Source: Salipiger aestuarii (GTDB lineage Bacteria > Pseudomonadota > Alphaproteobacteria > Rhodobacterales > Rhodobacteraceae). From it: a stretch of 64,000 nt of DNA. The stretch covers positions 42,613 through 106,612 of the forward strand of contig NZ_QLMG01000011.1 of assembly GCF_003259905.1 (NCBI RefSeq), given 5' to 3'. A program made the position numbers and the translations under genes. Numbering within the stretch: position 1 is the first letter of the stretch; each line of letters starts with the position of its first letter. Of this stretch, positions 30,083 through 38,213 are shown one piece after another. The notes under the pieces were generated by a model. The model did not search any database. It was not told the DNA's origin and saw only the letters and a list, made by a program, of their open reading frames with translations.

Positions 30083-31339
30083 TTACTGAAAGACGGCGTT
30101 CGGATCATCCAGGCTGTCCGAGCCTTCGATGGCCACATCGTCCAGCGCCAGTTCCGTCACGATGCGTTCGATGGTGCGGGTCTGGTCGATCAGCCCGTCA
30201 ACGCCGCCCATGATGAGCGCCTCGCCCTTTTCATCGCCAGGCGCCAGCATCTGGTCGTAGGCGAAACCGCCCTCGGCCGCCGCCTTGATGTCGCCAAGCG
30301 CCGCCATGGTCGTGTCAAGCCTTGCCTTCATTTCAGCGTCCAGCGCCGGGTCCGCTTCGGTCACCAGATCCGACAGCGACGCGCCCCGCACGACCGAACC
30401 GTCGACGCGGGTGTACTGACCCAGATAGACGTTCTGGATGCCCTTGCCATCGTAGAAATGCGAGTTGTGGGTGTTGTCGGAAAAGCAGTCGTGCTCTTCT
30501 TCGGGGTCGTTCAGCATCAGGCCCAGGCGCATCCGTTCGCCGGCCTGTTCGCCGTAGGACAGCGAGCCCATGCCGGTCAGCATGGCGGTGATGCCTGCGT
30601 CCTCATCGACGGTGACGGTTTGGCGTGCGTCGCCGTCCGCCCCCCAGGCCGAGACCATTTCTTCAAGGTCGGACACCAGAAGATCGGTCGCCGCCTTCAG
30701 GTAATCGCCGCGGCGATCGCAATTGCCGCCGGTGCAGTCGTCGCCGGTGACGTAATCGGTGTAGGGGCGTTCGCCCGCGCCGGGCCCGGTGCCGTTCAGA
30801 TCCTGCCCCCAGAGCAGGAATTCGATGGCGTGATAGCCGCGCGCCACGTTGCTTTCGACGCCATCGGCCTCGTTCAGCGTGTCGGCGATCAGCTCGGGGG
30901 TGATCTTTGACGCGTCGACGTCGCGGCCCGCGATGGTGACCTGCGGGTTGGCGATGATGTTCAGCGCAGCATAGTCGTTTTCATCGGTCGGACCTTCGTA
31001 ATCATCCGAAACATAGTCCATCAGACCTTCGTCCAGCGGCCAGGCGTTCACCTTGCCTTCCCAATCGTCGACGATGGCGTTGCCAAAGCGAAAGACCTCG
31101 GTCTGCTGATAGGGGTCGCGCGCGGCGAGCCAGGCGGTGCGCGCGGCGTCAAGCGTATCCGGCGACGGATCGGCGATCAGCGCTTCCACGGCCGATTGCA
31201 GGGCTTGCGCGGTGGTCAGGCTGTCCTCGTATCCCGCATGGGCGATGTCTGCGTAGGTGGTCAGCACCTCGGCCTTTTCGACGGCGAATGCGGGCGATGC
31301 GATCAGCACCGCGAGCGCGGTGGATGGGGCGAATTTCAT
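30083..31339 (-). CDS. Imelysin-family iron-regulated protein (peptidase M75)
   Basis: Exported protein of 418 residues with signal peptide MKFAPSTALAVLIASPAFA. The conserved imelysin motif GxHxxE is intact as GYHAIEFLLWGQDLN. Acidic and rich in Asp/Glu, it likely works in the periplasm in iron acquisition; family members have been proposed as iron-binding rather than proteolytic. AGGAC precedes the start. It follows hemP by 67 bases and leads the imelysin-bfd-bfr-oxidoreductase block. Confidence 0.9.
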   Translation of the reverse strand: MKFAPSTALAVLIASPAFAVEKAEVLTTYADIAHAGYEDSLTTAQALQSAVEALIADPSPDTLDAARTAWLAARDPYQQTEVFRFGNAIVDDWEGKVNAWPLDEGLMDYVSDDYEGPTDENDYAALNIIANPQVTIAGRDVDASKITPELIADTLNEADGVESNVARGYHAIEFLLWGQDLNGTGPGAGERPYTDYVTGDDCTGGNCDRRGDYLKAATDLLVSDLEEMVSAWGADGDARQTVTVDEDAGITAMLTGMGSLSYGEQAGERMRLGLMLNDPEEEHDCFSDNTHNSHFYDGKGIQNVYLGQYTRVDGSVVRGASLSDLVTEADPALDAEMKARLDTTMAALGDIKAAAEGGFAYDQMLAPGDEKGEALIMGGVDGLIDQTRTIERIVTELALDDVAIEGSDSLDDPNAVFQ

Positions 31340-31406
31340 GGACTGTCCTTGTTGGCGTTTCTGGGTGGTTTTTCTGTCTGGCTGACTGGAGCGGATCAGA
31401 TGACCG

Positions 31407-31568
31407 TCACTTGGTCAGGATCAGTTTTCCGGCTTTGGTGATCCGCAGGGTGTAGACCTGCCCGTCGAGCTCGATCTCGGCCAGGTTGCCCTCGTCGGTC
31501 AGGCGACGCGCGACATGGCGCGGAATGGCGGGAACGGCGGATTGCGGAACGACTTTCGCTTCCATCAT
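31407..31568 (-). CDS. hemP: Hemin uptake protein HemP
   Basis: 53-residue HemP/HmuP-type protein ending YTLRITKAGKLILTK, the family hallmark. HemP proteins act in haem/iron uptake, in some bacteria as activators of haem-receptor expression. GGGAG lies 8-9 bases before the ATG at 31568. Its start overlaps the stop of the preceding small frame in an ATGA arrangement, so translation is coupled. An iron-box promoter lies about 220 bases upstream. Confidence 0.88.
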   Translation of the reverse strand: MMEAKVVPQSAVPAIPRHVARRLTDEGNLAEIELDGQVYTLRITKAGKLILTK

Positions 31569-31708
31569 TTCAGTATCTCCCTGGCTTCGATACGGTCGAG
31601 CAATGTTTCCAGCGCGGCGCAGGCGGGCCATAGCCCCCCAAGCACGAGGGCGTGAAGATCGTCTCGGACCAAAGCGGTCGGGACCTCTTGGGGTTTGCGG
31701 TCGGGCAT
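31565..31708 (-). CDS. Small protein of 47 residues coupled to hemP
   Basis: Starts MPDRKPQEVPTALVRDDLHA, preceded by a strong GGAGG 7 bases before the ATG, and ends in the ATGA overlap with hemP. No family recognised. It is amphipathic rather than membrane-spanning (LVLGGLWPACAALETLLDRI). Position directly behind an iron-responsive promoter and coupling to hemP imply that it belongs to the iron regulon, either as a leader needed for hemP translation or as a small functional protein. Confidence 0.7.
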   Translation of the reverse strand: MPDRKPQEVPTALVRDDLHALVLGGLWPACAALETLLDRIEAREILK

Positions 31709-31785
31709 TGTCAGCCTCCTGCATCCATCGTTCGGGTTGCGGGTATCGGGCTGCCCTGAGGGTACGGGGTGGCTGGACATGGCAA

Positions 31786-31814
31786 TATCTGACCAAAAAT
31801 ATCAGATAAGTCAA
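31786..31814 (-). promoter_or_regulatory. Iron operon promoter with TGA-N9-TCA box
   Basis: Read leftward: -35 TTGACT (31814-31809), 17-base spacer, -10 CAGATA (31791-31786). Between and overlapping them lies ATCTGA-N9-TCAGAT (31787-31807), which contains TGA-N9-TCA, the pattern of RirA-type iron-responsive (iron-rhodo) boxes. Overlap with the spacer and the -10 fits repression when iron is plentiful. It drives the small ORF, hemP and probably the whole imelysin-bfd-bfr block. Confidence 0.75.
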
Positions 31815-31981
31815 CCTGACAAATAGACTCACCTATAGCCGCGCCCGCACAGCCCGCAAGATGCGCGAAACCGGGGCAATGGCGGGAGAGGGTTGCGAAA
31901 CGAAGGCCGACCGGGTGCAGGGCGACGGATCTGGTCCGCCGTCCCTGCGGTCCGCCTATGCGGAATGGCTCGGTCCGCCAG

Positions 31982-32086
31982 TCACCGTATATTCCCATCA
32001 CGGTTTTTCGCGCTGGTGAGCGCAAAAATGAGAACGCCGATGATCGAGAGTCCGGCCAGTCCGGCGATAAAGATATCGGCTGACAT
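31982..32086 (-). CDS. Small single-span membrane protein, 34 residues
   Basis: ATG follows a textbook AGGAGG by 5 bases. The product is almost entirely one hydrophobic helix (IFIAGLAGLSIIGVLIFAL) with a short charged tail (SAKNRDGNIR). No family recognised; such proteins often attach to larger membrane complexes or transporters. It is divergent from the PRC-barrel gene, 115 bases away, and lies 168 bases upstream of the iron promoter. Confidence 0.65.
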   Translation of the reverse strand: MSADIFIAGLAGLSIIGVLIFALTSAKNRDGNIR

Positions 32087-32201
32087 GGCTTCCTCCTTGC
32101 GTGTTCACCAGATCAACAACTTGCGGGCCGGTTGGGTTCCGGAACAAAATACGGCGCAACCCGGTTGATCCGGCAGAAACTGCCCGAAAGGAGGACCAAG
32201 G

Positions 32202-32885
32202 GTGCTTTACAGCCTGACAGACTTGCTGACCTGGAAACTTGACGCCGAGGCCGAGGGCCTGGTGCTCAGCGACCTTGTGTTCGACGCGGGATCGGGGCGG
32301 CTTGTGTATGTGTCGCTGTCCACCGGGCGCGACTCAGAGGGTCAGGCACTGGCGCCCGCCGCCCTGCTCGGTGCGCCGGATCCCGCGTCGCGCAGCCTGC
32401 CGATGCGGATCACCGAAAAGGAACTGTCCGACGCCCCGCGCTGGACCGGCGAGACTTATCAGGTGGATTCGCTGGTCAGCGCGATGCCGCCCCTTGTCGT
32501 CGGCCCGTTCGGGGCAACCCACGCGCCGCTTGCGCTGGCCGCGTTCCTGCCGTCGTCCGATGACGAAGACCGCCCGACCGACCCCCGCGCCGAGGCGGCG
32601 CTGGACCGCTATGACCGGCTTGGGCGCTGGCTGGACCGCCCGGTTTTCGGCAGCGACGCCGAAATGGGACATCTCGCCGACATGCTGTGGGACCCGCAGG
32701 CCAACCGCATCGCCTATCTCGTGATCGGTCGGGGCGGGTTCTTTTCCAGCCGCCGTCACGCCGTGCCCTTCAGCGCGCTGTCGTATCGTGCCCCCGGCGC
32801 CAAGGGCGGCCATCTGGTGCTTGATCTGCCGGCTTCGGCGCTGGATGCGGCGCCCGCGCCCGACAGCTTGCTCGGCGGCGAATGA
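32202..32885 (+). CDS. PRC-barrel domain protein
   Basis: Protein of 227 residues with two PRC-barrel-like halves: residues about 1-60 (LYSLTDLLTWKLDAEAEGLV, FDAGSGRLVYV) and 145-215 (FGSDAEMGHLADMLWDPQ, RIAYLVIGRGGFF). PRC-barrels occur in photosynthetic reaction centres and RNA-processing proteins; as a lone soluble protein its role is unknown. Start is GTG with AGGAGG 6 bases upstream. No neighbouring genes give a functional hint. Confidence 0.75.
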   Translation: MLYSLTDLLTWKLDAEAEGLVLSDLVFDAGSGRLVYVSLSTGRDSEGQALAPAALLGAPDPASRSLPMRITEKELSDAPRWTGETYQVDSLVSAMPPLVVGPFGATHAPLALAAFLPSSDDEDRPTDPRAEAALDRYDRLGRWLDRPVFGSDAEMGHLADMLWDPQANRIAYLVIGRGGFFSSRRHAVPFSALSYRAPGAKGGHLVLDLPASALDAAPAPDSLLGGE

Positions 32886-32918
32886 CGCGCCCCGGACGGG
32901 GGCGCGTCAAAGCCGGGG

Positions 32919-33398
32919 TCAGTTGCGCTTTTGCATATGCCCATCGCCATGGGCCCCGCCCTGCGCGGGCTTGCGATCAAGATCGACCGGGATGTCGACG
33001 GCCACGTCGCCGGCGTTTTCAAACGTCAGCGTCACAGCGACGCTGGCGCCCTGTTCGAAGGGCGATGTCAGCCCCATGAACATCACATGATCGCCGCCGC
33101 GCTGCAGCGCGTGTTTGCCATGGGCCGGAATGGGAAACCCGTCCTCGACCTCGGTCATCTGCATGATGCCGTTGGCATCCGCGATGTGGGTGTGCAGCTC
33201 GACCCGGTGGGCGGCATCCGATCGCACACCGATCAGCCGATCAGCGCTGTCGCCGGTGTTTTCAAGAATCATGAACGCGGCGCCGGTCGGCGCGTTGGCC
33301 ATGGCGCTGCGCGCATAGGCGTCACGCACCACGATGTCCGCCTGCGCGACCGTTGCAAAGGCAAGCGCGGCTGCGCCCGTGAAAAGAACGATTCTCAT
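32919..33398 (-). CDS. PCu(A)C family periplasmic copper chaperone
   Basis: Exported protein of 159 residues with signal peptide ending AQA. The Cu(I)-binding signature H-x-H...M...H-x-M is visible as ELHTHIADANGIMQM followed by GDHVMFMGL. These proteins deliver copper to the CuA/CuB centres of cytochrome oxidase. The tail is His-rich (GGAHGDGHMQKRN). A small exported protein of unknown function follows upstream on the same strand, probably cotranscribed. Confidence 0.87.
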   Translation of the reverse strand: MRIVLFTGAAALAFATVAQADIVVRDAYARSAMANAPTGAAFMILENTGDSADRLIGVRSDAAHRVELHTHIADANGIMQMTEVEDGFPIPAHGKHALQRGGDHVMFMGLTSPFEQGASVAVTLTFENAGDVAVDIPVDLDRKPAQGGAHGDGHMQKRN

Positions 33399-33437
33399 CT
33401 GGTCTGTCCTTATGTGTGTCTGTGGGCAAGATCGGGA

Positions 33438-33824
33438 TCAGACAACACCAGGCGGGCCGCGGGCCAAGCGTTCGGGCAGGCGCAACCCCTGCCCCGTCGC
33501 TTGCCCCGGATCCGACCTTGACGAGACCCAAAACCCAAGATGCTCCGGCGCCACCCAGGCACCGCCCGCGGCGGTGAACAGCGTCATCAGCCCGTCCGGA
33601 CAGACATGGCTTTCGGCCACGGGTTGACCATCGGCATCCACCATCACCGTGACAAGCCCAAAGCCCGAGCAGATCACCACCTGCCCCACAGGCACCGGCT
33701 GCGCGCGCGCCACGGCCATCTGATAGCCGGTCATCGCCAGCACCAGGGACAGGATAAAGGCTGTCAGTGGATAAGTTTTTTGCACCATCGCCGCGAAACT
33801 AGGCGAAACGGAACTTGCTGTCAT
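33438..33824 (-). CDS. Small membrane-anchored/exported protein, unknown
   Basis: About 128 residues with one hydrophobic segment (LTAFILSLVLAMTGYQMAV) near the N-terminus and an extracytoplasmic part with two cysteines in VVICSGFGLVTV and SHVCPDGLM. The two-Cys pattern and position beside the PCu(A)C gene recall DUF2946-type proteins of copper loci, but this is a guess. No good ribosome site marks the start; ATG at 33824 or 33788 are both possible. Confidence 0.55.
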   Translation of the reverse strand: MTASSVSPSFAAMVQKTYPLTAFILSLVLAMTGYQMAVARAQPVPVGQVVICSGFGLVTVMVDADGQPVAESHVCPDGLMTLFTAAGGAWVAPEHLGFWVSSRSDPGQATGQGLRLPERLARGPPGVV

Positions 33825-33828
33825 GCGA

Positions 33829-33865
33829 CAAAAGGAAACAGCCCCGGCGCTGGAACGCCGAGGCT
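33829..33865 (-). terminator. Rho-independent terminator of rpmB
   Basis: Read leftward: a 10-bp stem (AGCCTCGGCG with CGCCGGGGCT, one T-G pair), a 6-base loop, then GTTTCCTTTT. It lies about 50 bases after the rpmB stop codon. Confidence 0.8.
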
Positions 33866-33913
33866 GGGGGTAACTCTGTGGACCGTTCGAAAGACCGTCC
33901 GAATCCAAGTAGA

Positions 33914-34204
33914 TCAGGCAGTCGCGAGCTGTGCCTTCAGGATCTCTTTCTTGACCTTGAGCGCCGCTGCGCTGAGCTCGGTGTCCTTGGCCTTTGCCAG
34001 GAACTTGTCCAGACCGCCGCGATGATCGACCGAGCGCAGCGCGTGGGCCGAGATGCGCATCTTGATCGCACGACCCAGCGTCTCGGACTGCAAGGAGACG
34101 TCGTTCAGGTTCGGCAGAAAGCGACGCTTGGTCTTGTTGTTGGCGTGGCTCACGTTATTGCCCGTCATCGGGCCTTTGCCGGTCAGTTCGCATACGCGCG
34201 ACAT
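33914..34204 (-). CDS. rpmB: 50S ribosomal protein L28
   Basis: Large-subunit ribosomal protein of 96 residues starting [20 protein letters not shown], typical of the alphaproteobacterial form, which is longer than the E. coli protein (78 residues) at the C-terminus. AGGAT precedes the ATG at 34204. Monocistronic, with its own terminator. Confidence 0.96.
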   Translation of the reverse strand: MSRVCELTGKGPMTGNNVSHANNKTKRRFLPNLNDVSLQSETLGRAIKMRISAHALRSVDHRGGLDKFLAKAKDTELSAAALKVKKEILKAQLATA

Positions 34205-34374
34205 CGGGTACATCCTTATCGTTCGGGGCAAGCCACCGGATAGGCAGACAGCGCCATGGGGGTTGCCAATATGAAAGGGCGCCGCCCAGAGGGGCACCCG
34301 GAATCTGGTCGCGCTTCTCTAGCCGCATGACAGTTTCGCGTCAACCCTCCCGTGGGGGGCTTTTGCGCAGGCGC

Positions 34375-35178
34375 TTATCCCTTGTCCACAACCGGGACCG
34401 CCCCGGCCTTCAGCGTCCGGAACCGGTCGGCAAGCGCGGGCCGGTCGCGCCGTCGGGCAACCCTCGCCATATGCGCGTGATAACTTGGCGAGCAGCGCCG
34501 CCCCATCCGGTGCAGGGCGATGACCTGCGCCGCGTCCGGGCCGCCGTGCAACAGCTGCGCTTGCAGATCGGGCAGGCTGCCCGCCTGCCGCAAAACCCGC
34601 GTGGGCGGGTGCCCGCCCCCGGCCAACCGGCAGATGCGCAAGCCCTGAAACAACCCCTGCGCCAGCCGGGCGTGCGCCAGATCGTTGGAAACGAAAGGAT
34701 CGCACAAAACGATTCCCGCCATGTCGCGGTTGGCATGGCGCGCAAGATTCCCCGCCGCCTGGTCGAACCCGGACGATTCGTCGCGATAGCGCGTGTCGAA
34801 AGGCACCACCTCGGGGTGGATCGACACTTGCGGCGCAATGGCGATCACCTGCGCGACCCCCAACACCCCCGAAAACCGAAACGCGCCGTAACCCCCCATG
34901 GAAAACCCCATCGCCACGACACGCCTGTAGCGCGGCGCCAAAGCCCGCAAGGCGATTTCCATCGCAGATGTTTCGCCATTGATGAACCAGTCGTTCCACA
35001 GGCTCTGGATATGCAGATGCGCATATCCGTGCGACGTAAAGCTGCGCACCGGGCGCGCCTCTTCGAACTGACCCTGCGTGCCCACCCGCTGGCGGAAACT
35101 GACAAAAAGCCGCCGCCTGTCGCCCTTGAACAGATCGGCGCGCAGCAATGCGCCGTCAAAGACGCGCGTCGCCTTCAT
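34375..35178 (-). CDS. Alpha/beta-hydrolase-like protein
   Basis: 267 residues with a nucleophile elbow GFSMGGYGAFRF (Ser in GFSMG) and following helix as in alpha/beta hydrolases. The rest is poorly conserved by eye; the acid and histidine partners cannot be placed with certainty (IVLCDPF and one of several late histidines are candidates). Its ATG overlaps the meaB stop by four bases (ATGA), so it is cotranslated with meaB. Substrate unknown. Confidence 0.7.
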   Translation of the reverse strand: MKATRVFDGALLRADLFKGDRRRLFVSFRQRVGTQGQFEEARPVRSFTSHGYAHLHIQSLWNDWFINGETSAMEIALRALAPRYRRVVAMGFSMGGYGAFRFSGVLGVAQVIAIAPQVSIHPEVVPFDTRYRDESSGFDQAAGNLARHANRDMAGIVLCDPFVSNDLAHARLAQGLFQGLRICRLAGGGHPPTRVLRQAGSLPDLQAQLLHGGPDAAQVIALHRMGRRCSPSYHAHMARVARRRDRPALADRFRTLKAGAVPVVDKG

Positions 35179-36164
35179 GTGGGCAGGCTTTCCCCGAGAT
35201 AGGTTTCCAGCAATTCATCCGCCGCCAGCTCGGCACTGATCTGCCCGGCCTCGACCTGTGCCGCCAGCGCCGCCATGGCGCCCTTGACCGGCTCGCGGCG
35301 CAGCCGGGCCAGCAGGCCCTCGCGCACTTCGGCCTCGAACCAGAACCGCGCCTGCTCGGCCCGGCGCCCGGCGAAATGCCCCGTCTCGCGGCGCCAGTCG
35401 GCAAGCGCGTTGATTTCGGCCCAGGCGGTCTCCAGCCCGCGTTCCAGCGCGGCGGAAACGGTGAGCGCCTTGGGAAAGCCCTCGGGGTCCTGCGGACGCT
35501 TGCGCAAAAGCCGCAGCGCCCCGGCATAATCGGCGCAGGTCCGGGTGGCGGTCGCCTTGAGATCGCCATCCGCCTTGTTGATCAGAATAATGTCGGCGGT
35601 CTCCATGATCCCGCGCTTGACCCCCTGCAATTCGTCGCCCCCCGCCGGGGCAAGCAGCAGCAGGAACAGATCCGACATCTCGGCCACCACGGTTTCCGAC
35701 TGCCCCACACCCACCGTCTCGATCAACACCACATCGAATCCCGCCGCCTCGCACAGCGCGATCGCCTCGCGGGTGCGCCGCGCCACTCCGCCAAGATGCG
35801 ATTGCGCCGGTGAGGGTCGGATGAACGCCTGGCGCGACCGGCTCAGCCGCTCCATCCGGGTCTTGTCCCCCAGAATCGATCCGCCCGTGCGCGCCGAGCT
35901 CGGGTCCACCGCCAGCACGGCCACCCGAAGCCCCTGCGCCACCAGCATCATGCCGAAACTCTCGATAAAGGTGGATTTTCCCACGCCCGGCGTGCCTGAG
36001 AGCCCGATCCGCATCGCCTCACGCCCTGACCCGCGCAACCGTTCAAGCAAGGCACGCGCCATCGTCTTGTGATCGGCCCGTCCGCTTTCAACCAGCGTGA
36101 TCCCCCGCGCCAGCGCCCGCCGTTCGCCCGCCAGGATGCGCTCCGCCAGATCCTCGATATCCAT
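35175..36164 (-). CDS. meaB: Methylmalonyl-CoA mutase-associated GTPase MeaB
   Basis: G3E-family GTPase of 329 residues that loads and protects the B12-dependent methylmalonyl-CoA mutase. Walker A is GTPGVGKS (57-64), with the switch region VGVGQSE and the guanine-specificity motif NKAD. GAGGAG supports the start at 36164 rather than the ATG 15 bases upstream. No mutase gene is in the window, so the partner must be elsewhere. Confidence 0.92.
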   Translation of the reverse strand: MDIEDLAERILAGERRALARGITLVESGRADHKTMARALLERLRGSGREAMRIGLSGTPGVGKSTFIESFGMMLVAQGLRVAVLAVDPSSARTGGSILGDKTRMERLSRSRQAFIRPSPAQSHLGGVARRTREAIALCEAAGFDVVLIETVGVGQSETVVAEMSDLFLLLLAPAGGDELQGVKRGIMETADIILINKADGDLKATATRTCADYAGALRLLRKRPQDPEGFPKALTVSAALERGLETAWAEINALADWRRETGHFAGRRAEQARFWFEAEVREGLLARLRREPVKGAMAALAAQVEAGQISAELAADELLETYLGESLPT

Positions 36165-36262
36165 GCTGCCGCTCCTCATCCTTGCCGCCCCGAAAGAACC
36201 CCCAAGCCGCGCCCTTGTCCAGACCCGATCCCCCAGCCGCTATGTCCATCCTGCCTCCGGCG

Positions 36263-36358
36263 GGAGTTTATCGGGCAAGATGAAGGTCAAGCGCTGCGCC
36301 CCGGCTTCATCTTGCCCGATAAACTCCGGGGGGCCGAAAGGGCGGGGGCAGCGCCCCC
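36263..36358. repeat. Intergenic repeat element, copies 2a/2b as 23-bp inverted repeat plus tail
   Basis: Two perfect 23-bp inverted copies of the element head (36263-36285 and 36305-36327, starting CTTCATCTTGCC on the right arm) separated by 19 bases, followed by GGGGGCAGCGCCCCC (36344-36358) as in the copy at 7360. It lies in the divergent space between meaB and the UPF0173 gene, where promoters would be expected. Confidence 0.8.
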
Positions 36359-36450
36359 TCGACGCCGGAGCATGCACAGGTCTGCCCCCTTTACCGCAGC
36401 GCCCCATGCGCTACCGTCCCGGCTGGCAGTATATTCCGGAGGACACCTAC

Positions 36451-37143
36451 ATGAAAATCACATGGCTCGGCCACGGCAGCTTTCGCTTTGAAATTGCGAG
36501 CGAGGTCATCCTTATCGACCCCTGGCTGTCCGGCAACCCGATGATGCCCGAGACTCGCCGCGCCGAGGCGTTGCAGGGCGCGACGCACATCCTCATGACC
36601 CACGGCCATTTCGACCACACCGATGGTCTGGTCGATCTGGCCAGGGAAACCGACCTGCCCGTGTCGGGGATGTTCGAACTGATGTCGGTGCTCGAAGCGC
36701 AGGGCGTGACGGTCGCGCACGCGTTCAACAAGGGCGGCACGGTCATGCTCGGCGATGTCGCCGTAAGCATGGTGCCCGCCTCGCACAGCTCGTCGATGGC
36801 GGTGGACGGCACACAGCAATACACCGGCGCCGAGGTCGGTTATGTCATCCGCGGCGACGGGCACTGCATCTACTTTTCGGGCGACACCACGATCATGGCC
36901 GACATGGCCTGGATTGGCGAATATTACGCGCCCACCATCGGCATCCTGTCGGCGGGCGGCTACTACACCATGGACATGGAAATGGCCGGCTGGGCGGCAA
37001 AAAAGTACTTCGACTTCAAGACGGTGATCCCGATGCATTATCGCACCTTCCCGGCGCTGGAGCAATCCGCCGAGGTGCTGGAGGCCGAGCTTCCGGGCGT
37101 GCGGGTGATCGAACCGCAGGTTCTCGAGCCGATCGAATTCTAA
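36451..37143 (+). CDS. UPF0173 metal-dependent hydrolase (metallo-beta-lactamase fold)
   Basis: 230-residue protein with the metallo-beta-lactamase HxHxDH motif (THGHFDH) and later ligands in PASHSS, SGDTT and MHYRTFP. UPF0173 proteins (YtkL group) are widespread hydrolases of unknown substrate. GGAGG is 8 bases before the ATG at 36451; the frame extends upstream through the repeat element without support. Confidence 0.88.
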   Translation: MKITWLGHGSFRFEIASEVILIDPWLSGNPMMPETRRAEALQGATHILMTHGHFDHTDGLVDLARETDLPVSGMFELMSVLEAQGVTVAHAFNKGGTVMLGDVAVSMVPASHSSSMAVDGTQQYTGAEVGYVIRGDGHCIYFSGDTTIMADMAWIGEYYAPTIGILSAGGYYTMDMEMAGWAAKKYFDFKTVIPMHYRTFPALEQSAEVLEAELPGVRVIEPQVLEPIEF

Positions 37144-37201
37144 GGCGGCTTTCTCGCCCGCTCCCGCGCCCCTATAGTGTCGAAAACCAGAGGGCGCGGG
37201 C

Positions 37202-38185
37202 ATGAGCGGGCAAGCTTTCAACGTGATGATCGTCGGCCAGGCGGGCCGGTTGCAGTACGAAGCCGTGCTGTTCGCGATGTCGCTGGCGCTGACAACGACC
37301 AACGTCAGGCTCTTTGTCGCCGAACCGCAGCAAGGTGATCTCTGGGACAGCGATCCGCGCATCAAGGACCCCGAAATCCGGTCCATCCTCGAAGACCACG
37401 GTGCGACGTTCCTGCCGTTTGAAAACCGCCACTTCGGCCAGTCCTATCCCTATGGCAACAAGATCGAGGCGCTGCTTGCCCTGCCCGAAGCCGAACCCTT
37501 TGTGTTCTTCGACACAGACACGCTGGTGTTGTCAGACCTCTGTGCGGTGCCCTTCGATTTCGCCCGCCCCACGGCGTCGCTGCGGCGCGAGGGCACCTGG
37601 CCGCGCATCGAACTTTACGGGCCGGGGTATCACGACACCTGGGCCGCGCTCTACCACCGCTTCGGGCTGGATTTCCAGTCCAGCCTCGACCCCCGCTGGC
37701 CGGATGAATACTGGCAGCGGTACCTGTATTTCAACGCGGGCTTTTTCTTTTACCACTGCCCGCGCCGGTTCGGGCAACGGTTCCTGGATTACGCGCTGTC
37801 GATCCGCGACGACCCGCCCCCCGAACTGGTCTGCCAGTCCCTTGACCCCTGGCTCGACCAGGTGGCGCTGCCACTGGTCATCCAGTCGCTGGGCGGCGGG
37901 CGCGACACTCTGCCCGGAGGGGCCCTGGACGGGTCGGTCACCTGTCACTATCGTACCTTCCCCCTGCTCTACGCGCGCGAAGACGAATCGGTGATTCGTA
38001 TGCTCGAAAACATTGCCGCGCCGAACCGCATCAAGCGCGTGCTGAAGCAGCACGAGCCCCTGCTTCGCACGCTTTACCAGGGGCGCGGCTGGAAAGCGCG
38101 CGCGCTGTTCGATCGCGACGCGCTGCCCAGAGGCGAGCAGGGATTCCGCAACCGGCTTAAACGCGAAGGGTTCTGGATGCGCTGA
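37202..38185 (+). CDS. Glycosyltransferase-like protein with DTD motif
   Basis: 327-residue soluble protein. The first part (VMIVGQAGRLQYEAVLFAMSL) and EPFVFFDTDTLVLSDL, with a DxD-type metal/nucleotide-sugar site, look like a GT-A fold glycosyltransferase such as GT8; FNAGFFFY is compatible with this. There is no surrounding polysaccharide cluster and no acceptor can be named. It follows the UPF0173 gene after 58 bases. Confidence 0.55.
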   Translation: MSGQAFNVMIVGQAGRLQYEAVLFAMSLALTTTNVRLFVAEPQQGDLWDSDPRIKDPEIRSILEDHGATFLPFENRHFGQSYPYGNKIEALLALPEAEPFVFFDTDTLVLSDLCAVPFDFARPTASLRREGTWPRIELYGPGYHDTWAALYHRFGLDFQSSLDPRWPDEYWQRYLYFNAGFFFYHCPRRFGQRFLDYALSIRDDPPPELVCQSLDPWLDQVALPLVIQSLGGGRDTLPGGALDGSVTCHYRTFPLLYAREDESVIRMLENIAAPNRIKRVLKQHEPLLRTLYQGRGWKARALFDRDALPRGEQGFRNRLKREGFWMR

Positions 38186-38213
38186 ACGGGCGCTCACCAA
38201 AGGTCCGCCCGGC

